Source: Clostridioides difficile CD160 | GTDB lineage: Bacteria; Bacillota; Clostridia; Peptostreptococcales; Peptostreptococcaceae | Direction: 5' to 3' | DNA length: 64,000 nt | Assembly (NCBI RefSeq): GCF_000449425.2 | Contig: NZ_AVHW01000037.1 | Location: forward strand, 1-64,000 | Shown here: positions 1-9,011 of the stretch, piece after piece | Numbering within the stretch: the stretch's first letter is position 1 | How the letters are laid out: each line of letters opens with the position of its first letter | The notes under the pieces: generated by a model | The model's input: the letters and a program-made list of their open reading frames with translations, nothing else | Databases searched by the model: none | Told to the model about the DNA's origin: nothing | Translations under genes and position numbers: made by a program

Positions 1-989
1 CAGTAAGCGATTCTGATGATAATAGAATTAGATTCTCTAGAATTGTACATGTTTTAGAAAAAGGAGAAGATATACCTGAAAACAGTGAAGATATTGGAGA
101 TTGGGAAAATGCTCGTTGGCCACAATTAGAGGTAAGAGATGTATATCTTTCTGTTGGAGATGATTTTAACATAAAAAGTGGATTATTATATGCTTATGAT
201 GAAGTTGATGGTTATCTAACTAATAAAGTAAAATCTAGTGGAACAGTAAACACAATAAAAGAAGGTGTTTACTCAGTAAGCTATAAGGTCACTAACAGTG
301 ATAACCGTACATCAATACGCTCTGCTGCTGTTCTTGTTAGAGAAGGAGGCTGGAATAATGGGGATGGACAATTACCTGACCCTGGTCCTGATTGGGGAGA
401 CAATGACAATGACAATGAACATAATAATAACATCCCTGACAAACCTGAGCAACCTGAACAACCTGATGACAATAATAATGATGATAAATTACCAGGTATT
501 GATGATAATACAAATCAAGGTGGTCAGAATGATTATTATATAGATAAAGATGGCAATAAGGTTTTTCCCGATGGTAGCATTGTAACACCTGATGATATTG
601 AGATTAAACCAAATGAGGATGGAGAAAAACCAGAGATTGATGATAATGGAAATATAATTGTACCACCAGGAGGAATAATTATATTTCCAGATGGGACAAT
701 TCAAATACCAGAAGATGGAGCAATACTTAAACCAGATGGAGTAATAATATATCCTAAAAAAGATGAAGAAATAAAAGACAAAGATAATAATTATGAGGAT
801 AATAATTCTAAAGAAGAATCCTCAAATAGTATAAGTTCTCTTATAAATGATGAGAAGATAGAAAAGGAAATTGATAATAATAATATAGAGAAAAATAATC
901 CTCCTACAGGTGATACGGGGATAGGTATATTTTGGGGTATAGGAATATTATCTACAATAGGTTTAATTTTTAATAGAAGAAAAAAATAA
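1..989 (+). CDS. Sortase-anchored surface protein, C-terminal part (5' truncated by window)
   Basis: An open frame runs from base 3 to the TAA at 987-989; the start lies outside the window. Near the beginning is an Ig-like stretch (VDGYLTNKVKSSGTVNT, then GVYSVSYKVTNSDN) resembling the DUF5011 type of bacterial surface Ig-like domain. A long low-complexity Pro/Asp/Asn/Glu-rich stalk with repeated PDG and PGG turns follows. The C-terminus has NPPTGDTG, then a hydrophobic segment (IGIFWGIGILSTIGLIF) and the positive tail NRRKK. NPPTG fits the [S/N/P]PxTG motif used by C. difficile sortase B. The protein is probably covalently wall-anchored; an adhesin role is only inferred. No terminator is obvious directly after it. 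Confidence 0.8.
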   Translation, partial: VSDSDDNRIRFSRIVHVLEKGEDIPENSEDIGDWENARWPQLEVRDVYLSVGDDFNIKSGLLYAYDEVDGYLTNKVKSSGTVNTIKEGVYSVSYKVTNSDNRTSIRSAAVLVREGGWNNGDGQLPDPGPDWGDNDNDNEHNNNIPDKPEQPEQPDDNNNDDKLPGIDDNTNQGGQNDYYIDKDGNKVFPDGSIVTPDDIEIKPNEDGEKPEIDDNGNIIVPPGGIIIFPDGTIQIPEDGAILKPDGVIIYPKKDEEIKDKDNNYEDNNSKEESSNSISSLINDEKIEKEIDNNNIEKNNPPTGDTGIGIFWGIGILSTIGLIFNRRKK

Positions 990-1234
990 TTAAACTATTT
1001 TATATCATAATAGTATTTAGAAGAGTTATCTTTTCAAGTAATTATCATTTTAAAACATAAGATGGTTGTGAAGTTATAGTGTTTATTCTGTATCAAGCAT
1101 AATTTTTAGAAAAAAGCATAAGATATTTAATAGTAATTAAACCTAGAAGAACGTAATGCGTTCTTCTAGGGTGTTACAAAATAAAATTCAAAAATATATA
1201 CTATGAATAAAATTATGTAAAGAGAGAGAGCATC
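990..1234. other. Intergenic stretch after surface protein gene
   Basis: This stretch is AT-rich and shows no ORF with an RBS. An imperfect inverted repeat around 1143-1175 (CTAGAAGAACG / CGTTCTTCTAG) could form a hairpin terminating the surface protein transcript. Confidence 0.5.
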
Positions 1235-1570
1235 ATGGAATTTTTAGGTACTAGAATAAGAGAACGAAGAAAAGAATTAGGACTCACAATAGAACAACTA
1301 TCTGAAAAAATTGATATAGGGTATAACCACCTCAGTAATATTGAAAGAGGTAGAAAAATACCAAGTTTAAGTACATTTTTAGAACTTATAAATGCTTTAG
1401 ACATATCAGCAGATATAATTCTTAAAGATTCAGTTGAGCATGTTAAACCAAATGTTTTAAATGAAATAACAAATAAATTGGAAGATTTGAATCCTGATCA
1501 ATTGAGAACTGTAGAGGAAGTTTTAACTGTATTAATTAAAAATCTAAAATATTTAGAAAATAAGGATTAA
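1235..1570 (+). CDS. XRE/Cro-C1 family transcriptional regulator
   Basis: This 111-residue protein has an N-terminal helix-turn-helix of the Cro/C1 type: RIRERRKELGLTIEQLSE, then GYNHLSNIERGRKIPSL at about residues 28-45. It is a DNA-binding repressor or activator. The C-terminal third (EEVLTVLIKNLKYLEN) resembles the dimerisation tails of other small XRE proteins in this window, especially the protein starting at 52279. The ATG follows a GA-rich Shine-Dalgarno stretch. It is monocistronic, with a strong terminator just after the stop. The target is not known. Confidence 0.9.
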   Translation: MEFLGTRIRERRKELGLTIEQLSEKIDIGYNHLSNIERGRKIPSLSTFLELINALDISADIILKDSVEHVKPNVLNEITNKLEDLNPDQLRTVEEVLTVLIKNLKYLENKD

Positions 1571-1604
1571 AAAAGAGTTATTTTAATAAGATAACTCTTT
1601 TTTT
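1570..1604 (+). terminator. Rho-independent terminator after XRE gene
   Basis: AAAAGAGTTAT and ATAACTCTTTT pair around a short loop and run into a T tract. Confidence 0.85.
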
Positions 1605-1685
1605 ATGTTCATCAGTTATATTGTAGTTGCTTTATAGAGCCTATAATATAACTTTTTTTATGAATATTTTTAAGAGGTGATAAAA

Positions 1686-2072
1686 ATGTTTTTCGATAAA
1701 AATGAAAGAAAGAACTTTAAAAAACAATTAGAAAGTCAACTAAATTATAATGTGATTTTAGCTAATTGCAGAATAGATGGGATAGAGTATCCTTCTATTC
1801 TATTTAAATGTAATAGACAAACAAATTGGGGTGTTGTATATGTTGATGAAAAATCAAATGAATATTTAAATAAAAAATTATATTATTGGGGAAGGTTGTG
1901 TAAATATGAAGAAGAATCAAAAGAGCTATTAATTGATACAGTTATAATAAGTGAATTTCTATCTATAGAAAAGGCAAAAGAGATATTAACTAATGGCGAG
2001 CTATATCCTAAGGAGTACAGAAATGATATAGATAATGAATCATCTATATTAACAACATCAAATAATGAATAA
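1686..2072 (+). CDS. Hypothetical protein
   Basis: I do not recognise this 128-residue protein. It is soluble and charged, with a central segment rich in Tyr and Trp (NWGVVYVDEKSNEYL, YYWGRL) and an acidic, probably disordered tail. The start is the ATG at 1686 because AGAGGTG lies 7 bases upstream; the in-frame GTG at 1677 falls inside that RBS. It opens a close-packed run of four genes (1686-3578) with gaps under 20 bases or overlaps, so they are probably co-transcribed. Confidence 0.7.
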   Translation: MFFDKNERKNFKKQLESQLNYNVILANCRIDGIEYPSILFKCNRQTNWGVVYVDEKSNEYLNKKLYYWGRLCKYEEESKELLIDTVIISEFLSIEKAKEILTNGELYPKEYRNDIDNESSILTTSNNE

Positions 2073-2087
2073 TATTGTGGAGGAAAT

Positions 2088-2525
2088 ATGTTAAATAAAT
2101 TTGGAAAATACAAAATAGAATTTGTAGCTAATATTGAGGAGATATTTATTCATATAACAATTTATAAAAAACTTGTGATAGAAGAAGTATCAGAGATATC
2201 ACTTTTTCAGCTAGGAAATTATAGTGAAATAAAGCTTTTGTCAGATTGTATTTATATAAACAGTAATCTGTTAGGAACTACAGTTATACAGAATAGTTTT
2301 AGACATAAGTATGAGATTAAAAAATTAATAAAGAAAAATACAATAGCTGAAGATTATATAACAAGTTTAAATGAAAGCGAGTTGTATAAATCAGTTATAG
2401 GAAATGAAGAATTTGAAATTATAAATGAGGATATAAGTTTTGTTTTTAATACTCTTAAGAAGAAATATAGTGATTCAGATTGTTTTGAATTAAATAATAT
2501 TACTTATAAAATTACAGAACTTTAA
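2088..2525 (+). CDS. Hypothetical protein
   Basis: This is a 145-residue protein with no recognised domain. It alternates beta-prone stretches (YKIEFVANIEEIFIHITIYKKL) with a helical, acidic C-terminal half. GGAGG ends about 4 bases before the ATG at 2088. It lies 15 bases after the preceding gene and 10 bases before the YopX-like gene, which supports one operon. It has no signal peptide or membrane segment. Confidence 0.7.
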   Translation: MLNKFGKYKIEFVANIEEIFIHITIYKKLVIEEVSEISLFQLGNYSEIKLLSDCIYINSNLLGTTVIQNSFRHKYEIKKLIKKNTIAEDYITSLNESELYKSVIGNEEFEIINEDISFVFNTLKKKYSDSDCFELNNITYKITEL

Positions 2526-2535
2526 AGGTGAGCAG

Positions 2536-2976
2536 ATGAAAATAAAAACATTTAGAGGAAAATCTATAAAAAATAATCACTGGATATATGGACATTATTA
2601 TTCAACAGGAGTTAATGATACTAAAATACATAAGATAGTATATAACACAGGAAAACCAGATTTAATAGATCATCATATACCAATAAAAAGAAATACGCTA
2701 GGAGAAATTACATTTAAAAAGGATTCTGATGGAACTAATATATATTCTGATGATATAGTTCATTCAATAGTATATATAGCTAAAAATGATATGAAAGACT
2801 TGTATTTTGATAAAAAGTCAATAATAGGGATAATAAAATTTCATGATGGAAGTTGGAAAATTTATGATGGTGATAGTTACTATTTATTATTTAATGAGTC
2901 AAACGAGATAACAATTATAGGTAATAAAGATGATAATCAAGACTTATTAGATGAATATAATTTATTGAAGAGGTGA
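2536..2976 (+). CDS. YopX-like protein
   Basis: This 146-residue protein resembles the YopX family of phage and plasmid proteins. The N-terminus (KIKTFRGKSIKNNHWIYGHYY) matches the family's opening, and near the C-terminus GIIKFHDGSWKIYDG followed by NEITIIGNKDDNQDLL matches its conserved ending. YopX proteins are widespread on Gram-positive phages and plasmids; their function is unknown. The RBS AAGGTGAG precedes the ATG. The stop overlaps the RBS of the next gene, suggesting translational coupling. Confidence 0.75.
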   Translation: MKIKTFRGKSIKNNHWIYGHYYSTGVNDTKIHKIVYNTGKPDLIDHHIPIKRNTLGEITFKKDSDGTNIYSDDIVHSIVYIAKNDMKDLYFDKKSIIGIIKFHDGSWKIYDGDSYYLLFNESNEITIIGNKDDNQDLLDEYNLLKR

Positions 2977-2981
2977 TGTAT

Positions 2982-3578
2982 TTGAGTGAGAAAAATTATA
3001 TTATAGAGTATTCATTAAAAGATATAAGAGAAAAAATGAAGCTTAATAATAGAAATATTTTTAAGGCTTTAGAGTTATTAGAAAATACTCAGTATCATCT
3101 TATACAACAAATTATGAAAAATGAGCAAATAATAGATAGAATGAACTTAGATAATATAGAAAATTATTCAGAGAAACTAATTGAAGTAAAAGAATATGTT
3201 AAAAACAAAAAAATAAAATTTTGGACAAGTATGTTGCCACCAAATTTGTTTTCAATTGAATCATCAAGATATTATGCTGATTATAAAGAGCTAACTCAAC
3301 AATTAATAATTTATAAGCTTAGTGATATTGATGAACATTTTGACAAGGTTATTATAAAGTACAAATTATATTTAGATTACTTAAGATATGATGTTGATAA
3401 TTATTTCTTTAAGAATTATACTGATGCAATCAGGAAATCAGACTTAATTAAAGATGATGATTATTCTAAAGTGAAGATATTAATTGAAGGTGGATGTGAT
3501 GAAAGATTAGGATTAGAAATAATCATTTATAATCAAAGTTTCTCTGATGAATATGCAAATGAGATTTTAATTCTGTAA
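2982..3578 (+). CDS. Hypothetical protein, probable TTG start
   Basis: This is a helical, charged protein of 198 residues without a recognised domain. Three possible starts crowd together: GTG 2973, ATG 2976 and TTG 2982. The RBS AGAGGTG occupies 2969-2975, so only the TTG at 2982 has normal spacing and I choose it. It is the last gene of the 1686-3578 operon; an array of palindromes follows directly. Confidence 0.65.
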   Translation: MSEKNYIIEYSLKDIREKMKLNNRNIFKALELLENTQYHLIQQIMKNEQIIDRMNLDNIENYSEKLIEVKEYVKNKKIKFWTSMLPPNLFSIESSRYYADYKELTQQLIIYKLSDIDEHFDKVIIKYKLYLDYLRYDVDNYFFKNYTDAIRKSDLIKDDDYSKVKILIEGGCDERLGLEIIIYNQSFSDEYANEILIL

Positions 3579-3585
3579 TATAAAA

Positions 3586-3681
3586 TTCAATATTGAATTT
3601 TTTTATTTTTCAATATTGAATTTTATACGTTTTTCAATATTGAAAAATAAAAAATAGAGAGTATTGAATTTCAATATTGAA
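3586..3681. repeat. Four copies of a 12-bp perfect palindrome
   Basis: TTCAATATTGAA occurs at 3586-3597, 3609-3620, 3633-3644 and 3670-3681, with start-to-start distances of 23, 24 and 37 bases. A half copy (TATTGAA) lies near 3662. The first two spacings are close to two helical turns, which fits cooperative binding of a dimeric protein on one DNA face. The array sits between an operon end and the replication-relaxation gene, so it could be an operator, an origin-associated iteron set or part of a transfer origin. Confidence 0.8.
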
Positions 3682-3815
3682 AAAAAAGAAAGAATCTAGC
3701 ATTTACAATGGGTACAGAGTTCGATAGCATTAAACAAAAAACACAGGTTTATGTTAGCTGTCAAAAATAGCTAAAATTAGTGTACTGATAAGAGATTATT
3801 TAAATCTCAAAAATT
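3682..3815. other. Leader region before replication-relaxation gene
   Basis: No coding region is seen. A small inverted repeat (GAGATT..AATCTC) lies at about 3791-3809 just before the next gene. Being next to the palindrome array, this is a candidate regulatory or relaxosome region. Confidence 0.4.
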
Positions 3816-4811
3816 TTGCAAGATAACTCTACTAAAAAAAGCTCTATTTACAATAAAAATAATAATGAAAAGAAGGGAGTTTTTAAAAGAGTGAGTAATT
3901 TAATGATTAAAGAACGAGATTTGAAATGTCTCAGATTATTAAATGAATATGGTGCTGTGAAAAGAAAATATCTACATATGATTTATCAATTAGATGATGT
4001 AAATTCAAAGAGGTGTAATCAATATAAATATGCACGAATAAATAAATTAAAACAAGAACAATACATAGAAGAAACTGACAAAATATTCATATTAGGAACA
4101 GAAGGTAAAAAATATTTAAATCTAATTGGAGATGAATTACATTATAGAAATCACCTTAAAATGAGTAAGAGAAAATTTTTATCAGAAGTACATGAGCTGC
4201 TATGTAAATTTAATAATTTTAAAATTACATTAGGCAGAACCAAAATACAATTAAATCAAGATGGAATAGAATTCATAAAGCTCTTTTATGGTAAAGTTAT
4301 TTCAAATGATGATAAAGAATATCTTGTATATAAGATAAAAAAAGAGTCTACTAATGCTTATATAAAAAGAGTAATTAATGAATTTAATGATTTTATGGCA
4401 ACAAATATTATAATAATATTTGAGACAGAAAGGCATTTAAATTATTATAAAGAAATTGATGGACATAAGAGGACAATAAAAAAAGAAATATTAGTTATGT
4501 ATGAAGAAGAATCTTTTAAGGTCTTAAATTTAATTTCTGATAACAAACTTAATAATGAGAATGTATATAGACAATTGAAAAATAATATTGATATTAAACA
4601 TATAAAAAATTATTTATATATAAACAATGTAATAACATTTAATTTTCTTGAAGATGATTTTGTAAATGAAGAATTGACAGATTATTTTATAAAAGAAAAA
4701 AGAATTGATAATTATTATATATTATGTTTTGAACATCAAAAAGATAAAATTAGAAATAAATTTAAGAATGCAAAACTAGTTAGTCTAAGTATAAATTCTA
4801 TGTGTAAATAA
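3816..4811 (+). CDS. Replication-relaxation family-like protein
   Basis: This 331-residue protein resembles the replication-relaxation family found on Gram-positive conjugative elements. The winged-helix opening IKERDLKCLRLLNEYGAVKRKYL, the linker lysines and GTEGKKYLN are typical. Such proteins are thought to assist DNA processing at transfer or replication origins. It lies directly upstream of the coupling protein, which supports a transfer role. The frame opens at a TTG (3816) with no good RBS; ATG 3903 (MIKERDL), preceded by AGAGTGAG, is an attractive alternative and would remove 29 disordered residues. Coding confidence is high, start confidence low. Confidence 0.7.
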   Translation: MQDNSTKKSSIYNKNNNEKKGVFKRVSNLMIKERDLKCLRLLNEYGAVKRKYLHMIYQLDDVNSKRCNQYKYARINKLKQEQYIEETDKIFILGTEGKKYLNLIGDELHYRNHLKMSKRKFLSEVHELLCKFNNFKITLGRTKIQLNQDGIEFIKLFYGKVISNDDKEYLVYKIKKESTNAYIKRVINEFNDFMATNIIIIFETERHLNYYKEIDGHKRTIKKEILVMYEEESFKVLNLISDNKLNNENVYRQLKNNIDIKHIKNYLYINNVITFNFLEDDFVNEELTDYFIKEKRIDNYYILCFEHQKDKIRNKFKNAKLVSLSINSMCK

Positions 4812-4898
4812 CATGAAATATAACTATGTAGAGATGTTTTATAATTATTTATGATATTTTATATGATAATAAGTTAAAAATTGAATAAGGCCTATTAT

Positions 4899-4941
4899 AA
4901 TACAATATTTAGTTTATATAACTGAATATTGTATTTTTTTT
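4899..4941 (+). terminator. Terminator or attenuator directly before coupling-protein gene
   Basis: AATACAATATT (4899-4909) pairs perfectly with AATATTGTATT (4925-4935) and is followed by a T run. The RBS AGGAGG of the coupling-protein gene begins at 4942, with no room for a promoter between them. Confidence 0.75.
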
Positions 4942-4946
4942 AGGAG

Positions 4947-7220
4947 GTGATTAAATTATCAAATATTTATCTAATTTTAAGGAATGTATTAAAAAAAATA
5001 CCAAGAAGTAGTAAAAAAAAGTATTTAGCACTTATAGCTACAATAATATACATGGAGGCCCCTATTGTAATTATGATTAAAGAAGGATTCTTTAATGTAA
5101 ATTTATTAGAGCTATATTTTTCTCCTATTAAAGTTTTGTTTAAGTTATTTAATTTCCAAATAATATTTACACTTATAAATCTTAATATAACTTTCTTAAT
5201 ATTTGGATTCATGATAAGAGCCATATTCATCGTAAATAAATTAGGTTCTTTTAATTTTGAGGAGAAAGAGAAAAAAATAGATTGTGCAAAAAATTTAGGG
5301 ACATATGGAACTGCTGAATGGATGGGAAGAGGCGAAATTAACAAATTACAGGATTATATTTCAATTAATACAAATGAAGGTATAATATTTGGATATTTTA
5401 GGGGTACAAAGGATATAATCACCTTGCCTAAAAATACATTCAATAATCGAAATGTAGCTGTATTTGGAAGTTCAGGTTCAATGAAGTCTCGTAGTTTTGT
5501 TATTCCAAATATTTTAAATCTCATTCGCTCAGAAGAAAGTATGTTTATAACAGATCCAAAAGGAGAGCTTCTTAGAAAATGTTCTAGTATATTAGAAAAG
5601 TTTGGTTACATAGTAAAGGCATTAAACTTAAACAATATTGAATGCTCAAATCAATGGAACATATTATCAACTGTAGAAGATGATATGAGTGCTATAACAT
5701 TTGCACAATCAATTATGCTTAATACAAAAGAAAATAAAAAAGCTGGAGGTGATTTTTGGGAAAAAGGACAAGAAAATTTATTAAAGGCATTAGTTTTATA
5801 CATAATAAAAGAACTTCCAGAAAATGAAAGAAATATGACTTCACTATATAGTTTTCTAACTGCAAAAGATGCAGCTAAAAAACTAGAAATGAGATTTAAA
5901 TTTCTTAGAGAAGACCATATTGCGATTCAGCCATATAATATATTTTTAGAAAGCTCTGAAAATACTAAAATAAGATCTGGAATGATCTCTGGATTAGCAA
6001 CTAGATTACAATTGTTCCAGTCTAAAAAATTTAAAATGCTTACCTCAGAAAATGAGATAGACTTAGGGCTTCCAGGAAGAAAAAAATGTGCTTATTTTGC
6101 TGTTTTACCAGATTCACATGCTTCATTTGATTTTATGGCCTGTTTATTTTTTTCTATGGCTTTTATAAAATTGATATCAATAGCAGATAGAAAACCAACA
6201 GGAAAATTAGATAAACAAGTAAATTTCATATTAGATGAGTTTCCTAATATAGCTCAGATTCCTGACTTTGAAAAGAAAATGGCTACAATACGTTCAAGGG
6301 GTATAAATGCGTTTGTAATATTTCAAAATATAACACAACTTCAAAATAGATATCCAGAAGGAAAATGGGAAGATATTTTAGGGAATTGTGATAATCATAT
6401 ATTTTTGGGATGTAATGAAAATACAACTGCTAAATTTATCTCAGACACTTTAGGTTCTATGACTATTAAAGATTTTTCGGAAAGTAAAGATAAATATAGT
6501 TTTAATCCATTAGAAAAGAAAATATCCGAAAAATATGTAAAAAGAAATATTTTAAATATGGATGAGGTTAGAAGGATAAATCCGTTTCATTCTATATTAA
6601 TGCTAAAAGGGCAAAATCCTATAAAAATGAGCAAGATGGATTACACAAACCATGAACTTAGTGATGAAATGGAAGAAATACCAATATATTATATGCTCAA
6701 AGAATGGTCCAAAGAATTCCATAAAGATTGGCTATATTCTTTTAGAGATGAAATAACAATTGATGAACATATGGAAGAAGATATGAAAGAAAGAAATATA
6801 AAAGCTCTTCAAGAGTTAGATATGTTGATAGCAGAGTGTGAAAATAAATCTTTTGAACAGAGTAATTTTAATACCAATGAATTAAGTAATCAGATATTTA
6901 ATATAAAATCTATTAGTAATGAAACTAATCCTGAAAAAGATATAAAAATAAACTTAGAAAAAAGTAATCTCATACAGGATGAGTATAATTTAGAATTTTA
7001 TGAGTATGAAGCACAACAAATAATATTAGAAGAAGAATATTATAATGAATTAGAAATACATGAAGATAAAGGGATTTCTAATGAAAGAGATTTAGTTGTA
7101 GAAGATGTTGGAGGAGATATACATATAAATATAGCTCTAAACAATGAAGAAGATGAAAATGATGATATAGATATAGAAAATAAAAAAGAATTGATGTCTT
7201 TATCTATGTTCAACAAATAA
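4947..7220 (+). CDS. VirD4/TraG-type type IV coupling protein
   Basis: This 757-residue ATPase links the relaxosome to a type IV secretion channel in conjugation. Two N-terminal membrane segments (about 26-45 and 70-97) precede the ATPase domain. Walker A is GSSGSMKS (about 174-181), the GSMKS form I recall from Gram-positive coupling proteins. Walker B is FILDEFPNIAQI (about 425-436), followed by ATIRSRGINAFVIFQ. The last ~160 residues are acidic and low-complexity. The start is unclear: AGGAGG at 4942-4947 overlaps the GTG at 4947, and the next ATG (5052) would cut the first membrane segment, so a rare start near 4947-4956 is likely. It is probably expressed with the S1-like gene downstream. 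Confidence 0.9.
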   Translation: MIKLSNIYLILRNVLKKIPRSSKKKYLALIATIIYMEAPIVIMIKEGFFNVNLLELYFSPIKVLFKLFNFQIIFTLINLNITFLIFGFMIRAIFIVNKLGSFNFEEKEKKIDCAKNLGTYGTAEWMGRGEINKLQDYISINTNEGIIFGYFRGTKDIITLPKNTFNNRNVAVFGSSGSMKSRSFVIPNILNLIRSEESMFITDPKGELLRKCSSILEKFGYIVKALNLNNIECSNQWNILSTVEDDMSAITFAQSIMLNTKENKKAGGDFWEKGQENLLKALVLYIIKELPENERNMTSLYSFLTAKDAAKKLEMRFKFLREDHIAIQPYNIFLESSENTKIRSGMISGLATRLQLFQSKKFKMLTSENEIDLGLPGRKKCAYFAVLPDSHASFDFMACLFFSMAFIKLISIADRKPTGKLDKQVNFILDEFPNIAQIPDFEKKMATIRSRGINAFVIFQNITQLQNRYPEGKWEDILGNCDNHIFLGCNENTTAKFISDTLGSMTIKDFSESKDKYSFNPLEKKISEKYVKRNILNMDEVRRINPFHSILMLKGQNPIKMSKMDYTNHELSDEMEEIPIYYMLKEWSKEFHKDWLYSFRDEITIDEHMEEDMKERNIKALQELDMLIAECENKSFEQSNFNTNELSNQIFNIKSISNETNPEKDIKINLEKSNLIQDEYNLEFYEYEAQQIILEEEYYNELEIHEDKGISNERDLVVEDVGGDIHINIALNNEEDENDDIDIENKKELMSLSMFNK

Positions 7221-7240
7221 AAAACTTGGAGGATAAAAAA

Positions 7241-8254
7241 ATGGAAGAAATAAGAATAAATGAGGAAACAGTAAAAATAGAGGAAAGTAATGAAGTTAGA
7301 AGTATCGAGCTTCCAGATTCAGAGTTGATACAATTTATGGAGAAAGACAAAATAAATGAAATTGAAGAAGTAAATGTTGATAGTACAAATGTAACTACTA
7401 AAGAAGAAAATACATTAATTGAACAACCTAAAAGAAGAAATAATTATACTGGAGAAAGACAAAAAATATCTGAATATAGAGATTTAATGTATCAAAGATA
7501 TATTGATACTTGTGTAATACAATCTGTAGAAAGAGAAAACAAAAATGGTGATATATATGCTTGTGCTTACAAAGATGAATTAAAGATAAAAATACATGTA
7601 GAAGAAATGGATTTATATTTACCTTTATCTGTTAGAAAATTGGAAGGGAGTCAATTTATAGCTGCTAAAGTAAGAGGTTTAAGAAGAATGGTTGGTTCTA
7701 CTGTATCATATTTGGTAACATCTATAGATGAAGAAAATGAGGTTGTTTATGCTTCTAGAAAAAGAGCATTAGAAATATTAAGAAAAGCTAGACCTCATAA
7801 TGTAAATGATATTGTATTAGCTAAAGTTATAGATGTAAATGATTATTATGCTGTGACAGAATTTGATGGCCAAATAGGTACTATTGGAAAAAGAGATATA
7901 TCTAACTCTAGAGTTTATAGAATACAAGATTACTTTGAAATAGGCGATGAAGTAAATTTAAAGATATTAAAATTAGATGAAGAAGGATGCTTTTTAAGTA
8001 GAAAAGAACTTGAAGAAGACATATTTGATAAATATATTATTGATAAAAAATATTATTCAGAAAGAGGTGTATATATAGCAAAGATAAAGGAGCTTTCAGA
8101 AAAACTAATATATCTTGAACTTAGAAGAGGATTAACTATAGCATGTAATTATCCTGTAAAAAGAAATGTTAATTTAGAAATAGGAAAAGAAATAACTGTA
8201 TTATTAAGAAAAATAGATAAAGAAAAGAAACAATTATCTGGTCGTATATTTTAG
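7241..8254 (+). CDS. S1-like RNA-binding domain protein
   Basis: This 337-residue protein has an acidic, disordered first ~60 residues and then OB/S1-like repeats. The clearest S1 repeat is NDIVLAKVIDVNDYYAVTEFDGQIG ... FEIGDEVNLKILKLDEEG ... LSRKELEED, near residues 190-260; a degenerate one precedes it (about 85-160) and another may follow. S1 domains bind RNA or ssDNA. It starts 20 bases after the coupling-protein gene; GGAGG at 7228-7232 selects the ATG at 7241. Similar S1 proteins are common beside conjugation genes in clostridial elements; a transfer-related role is inferred. Confidence 0.75.
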   Translation: MEEIRINEETVKIEESNEVRSIELPDSELIQFMEKDKINEIEEVNVDSTNVTTKEENTLIEQPKRRNNYTGERQKISEYRDLMYQRYIDTCVIQSVERENKNGDIYACAYKDELKIKIHVEEMDLYLPLSVRKLEGSQFIAAKVRGLRRMVGSTVSYLVTSIDEENEVVYASRKRALEILRKARPHNVNDIVLAKVIDVNDYYAVTEFDGQIGTIGKRDISNSRVYRIQDYFEIGDEVNLKILKLDEEGCFLSRKELEEDIFDKYIIDKKYYSERGVYIAKIKELSEKLIYLELRRGLTIACNYPVKRNVNLEIGKEITVLLRKIDKEKKQLSGRIF

Positions 8255-8283
8255 ATAGTTCTACTTAGAGCTATCTCTTTTTA
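8253..8283 (+). terminator. Terminator after S1-like gene
   Basis: GATAG and CTATC flank a loop and are followed by CTTTTT. The stem is short and the T tract modest. Confidence 0.6.
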
Positions 8284-8320
8284 ATTAAAACAATGTATAT
8301 AGAAGGTGGGAATATAATCA

Positions 8321-8956
8321 ATGTTAAAAAGCTATTCAGTGGATGAATATATTAAAATACTTAGATTTTGTACATCAGAACAGCTTATAAGACTAGATCC
8401 AAAAGATATAGAAAATGTAACTCCCAAAAGTAAAATCAAAAAGATTAATAATATAAAAAAATTTGCATTAAAAAGAGGGCAAAGAATTATAAATCCAGGA
8501 TATAGTTTTTATTATGATAATGAGAATGATATTTTTATAGATGTATTAGCAGACCAGGATAAAATTAATCAAGACGAGTTAATATTAACTAATGTATATA
8601 TAGAGTTTAAAAATATGATGAATATATGTTATTTCAATAAAGATAATGGTGTTATTCCAAGGATATATTTTTACCAACTCTATAAAAACAATGATGAGGA
8701 AGACTTGAAAAGATTTGATATTATTTATTGCAATCCTTCAGAGCAAAATCTAGTAGAAATATTAATTCAGACAGAAGAAGATATAAAAAATATATTAATA
8801 GTTTTAAATGAAAATAGTCTTACCAGCTATCGAGAATTTAAATTATTTAAAAATAAAATGATTGCATTTGTCTTATTAAAGGATAGAAGATTACTATTAA
8901 GTGATAAGCTATCTGATATAGTACAAAAATATAATAATTATAATAAATGCAAATGA
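8321..8956 (+). CDS. Hypothetical protein
   Basis: I do not recognise this 211-residue protein. It is mixed alpha/beta, highly charged and lacks signal or membrane segments. An early KRGQRIINPGYSFYYD motif precedes two hydrophobic strands and a Lys-rich tail. The ATG at 8321 is 12 bases after AAGGTGGG, a slightly long spacing. It stands between the transfer-type genes and the CPBP protease, each separated by hairpins, so it may be independently transcribed. Confidence 0.7.
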   Translation: MLKSYSVDEYIKILRFCTSEQLIRLDPKDIENVTPKSKIKKINNIKKFALKRGQRIINPGYSFYYDNENDIFIDVLADQDKINQDELILTNVYIEFKNMMNICYFNKDNGVIPRIYFYQLYKNNDEEDLKRFDIIYCNPSEQNLVEILIQTEEDIKNILIVLNENSLTSYREFKLFKNKMIAFVLLKDRRLLLSDKLSDIVQKYNNYNKCK

Positions 8957-8960
8957 TATA

Positions 8961-8995
8961 AATTATTGGTCAATAAATTTTATTGGCCAATAATT
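8961..8995. terminator. Hairpin between hypothetical and CPBP genes
   Basis: AATTATTGG and CCAATAATT pair, with further pairing inside (CAATAA / TTATTG). No T run follows, so it may be an operator or processing site rather than a terminator. Confidence 0.5.
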
Positions 8996-9011
8996 ATGAA
9001 TAGGAGCTTTT

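Noticed and set aside
298..704. Open frames inside the surface-protein gene on both strands
   Set aside because: They are shadows of the low-complexity stalk coding frame and have no RBS.
4947..7220. Walker A GSMKS in the coupling protein as a loss-of-function change
   Set aside because: The GSMKS/GTMKS form is, to my knowledge, usual in this Gram-positive coupling-protein group, so it is not evidence of inactivation.
8961..8995. Riboswitch before the CPBP gene
   Set aside because: It is a simple hairpin without a recognisable aptamer pattern.
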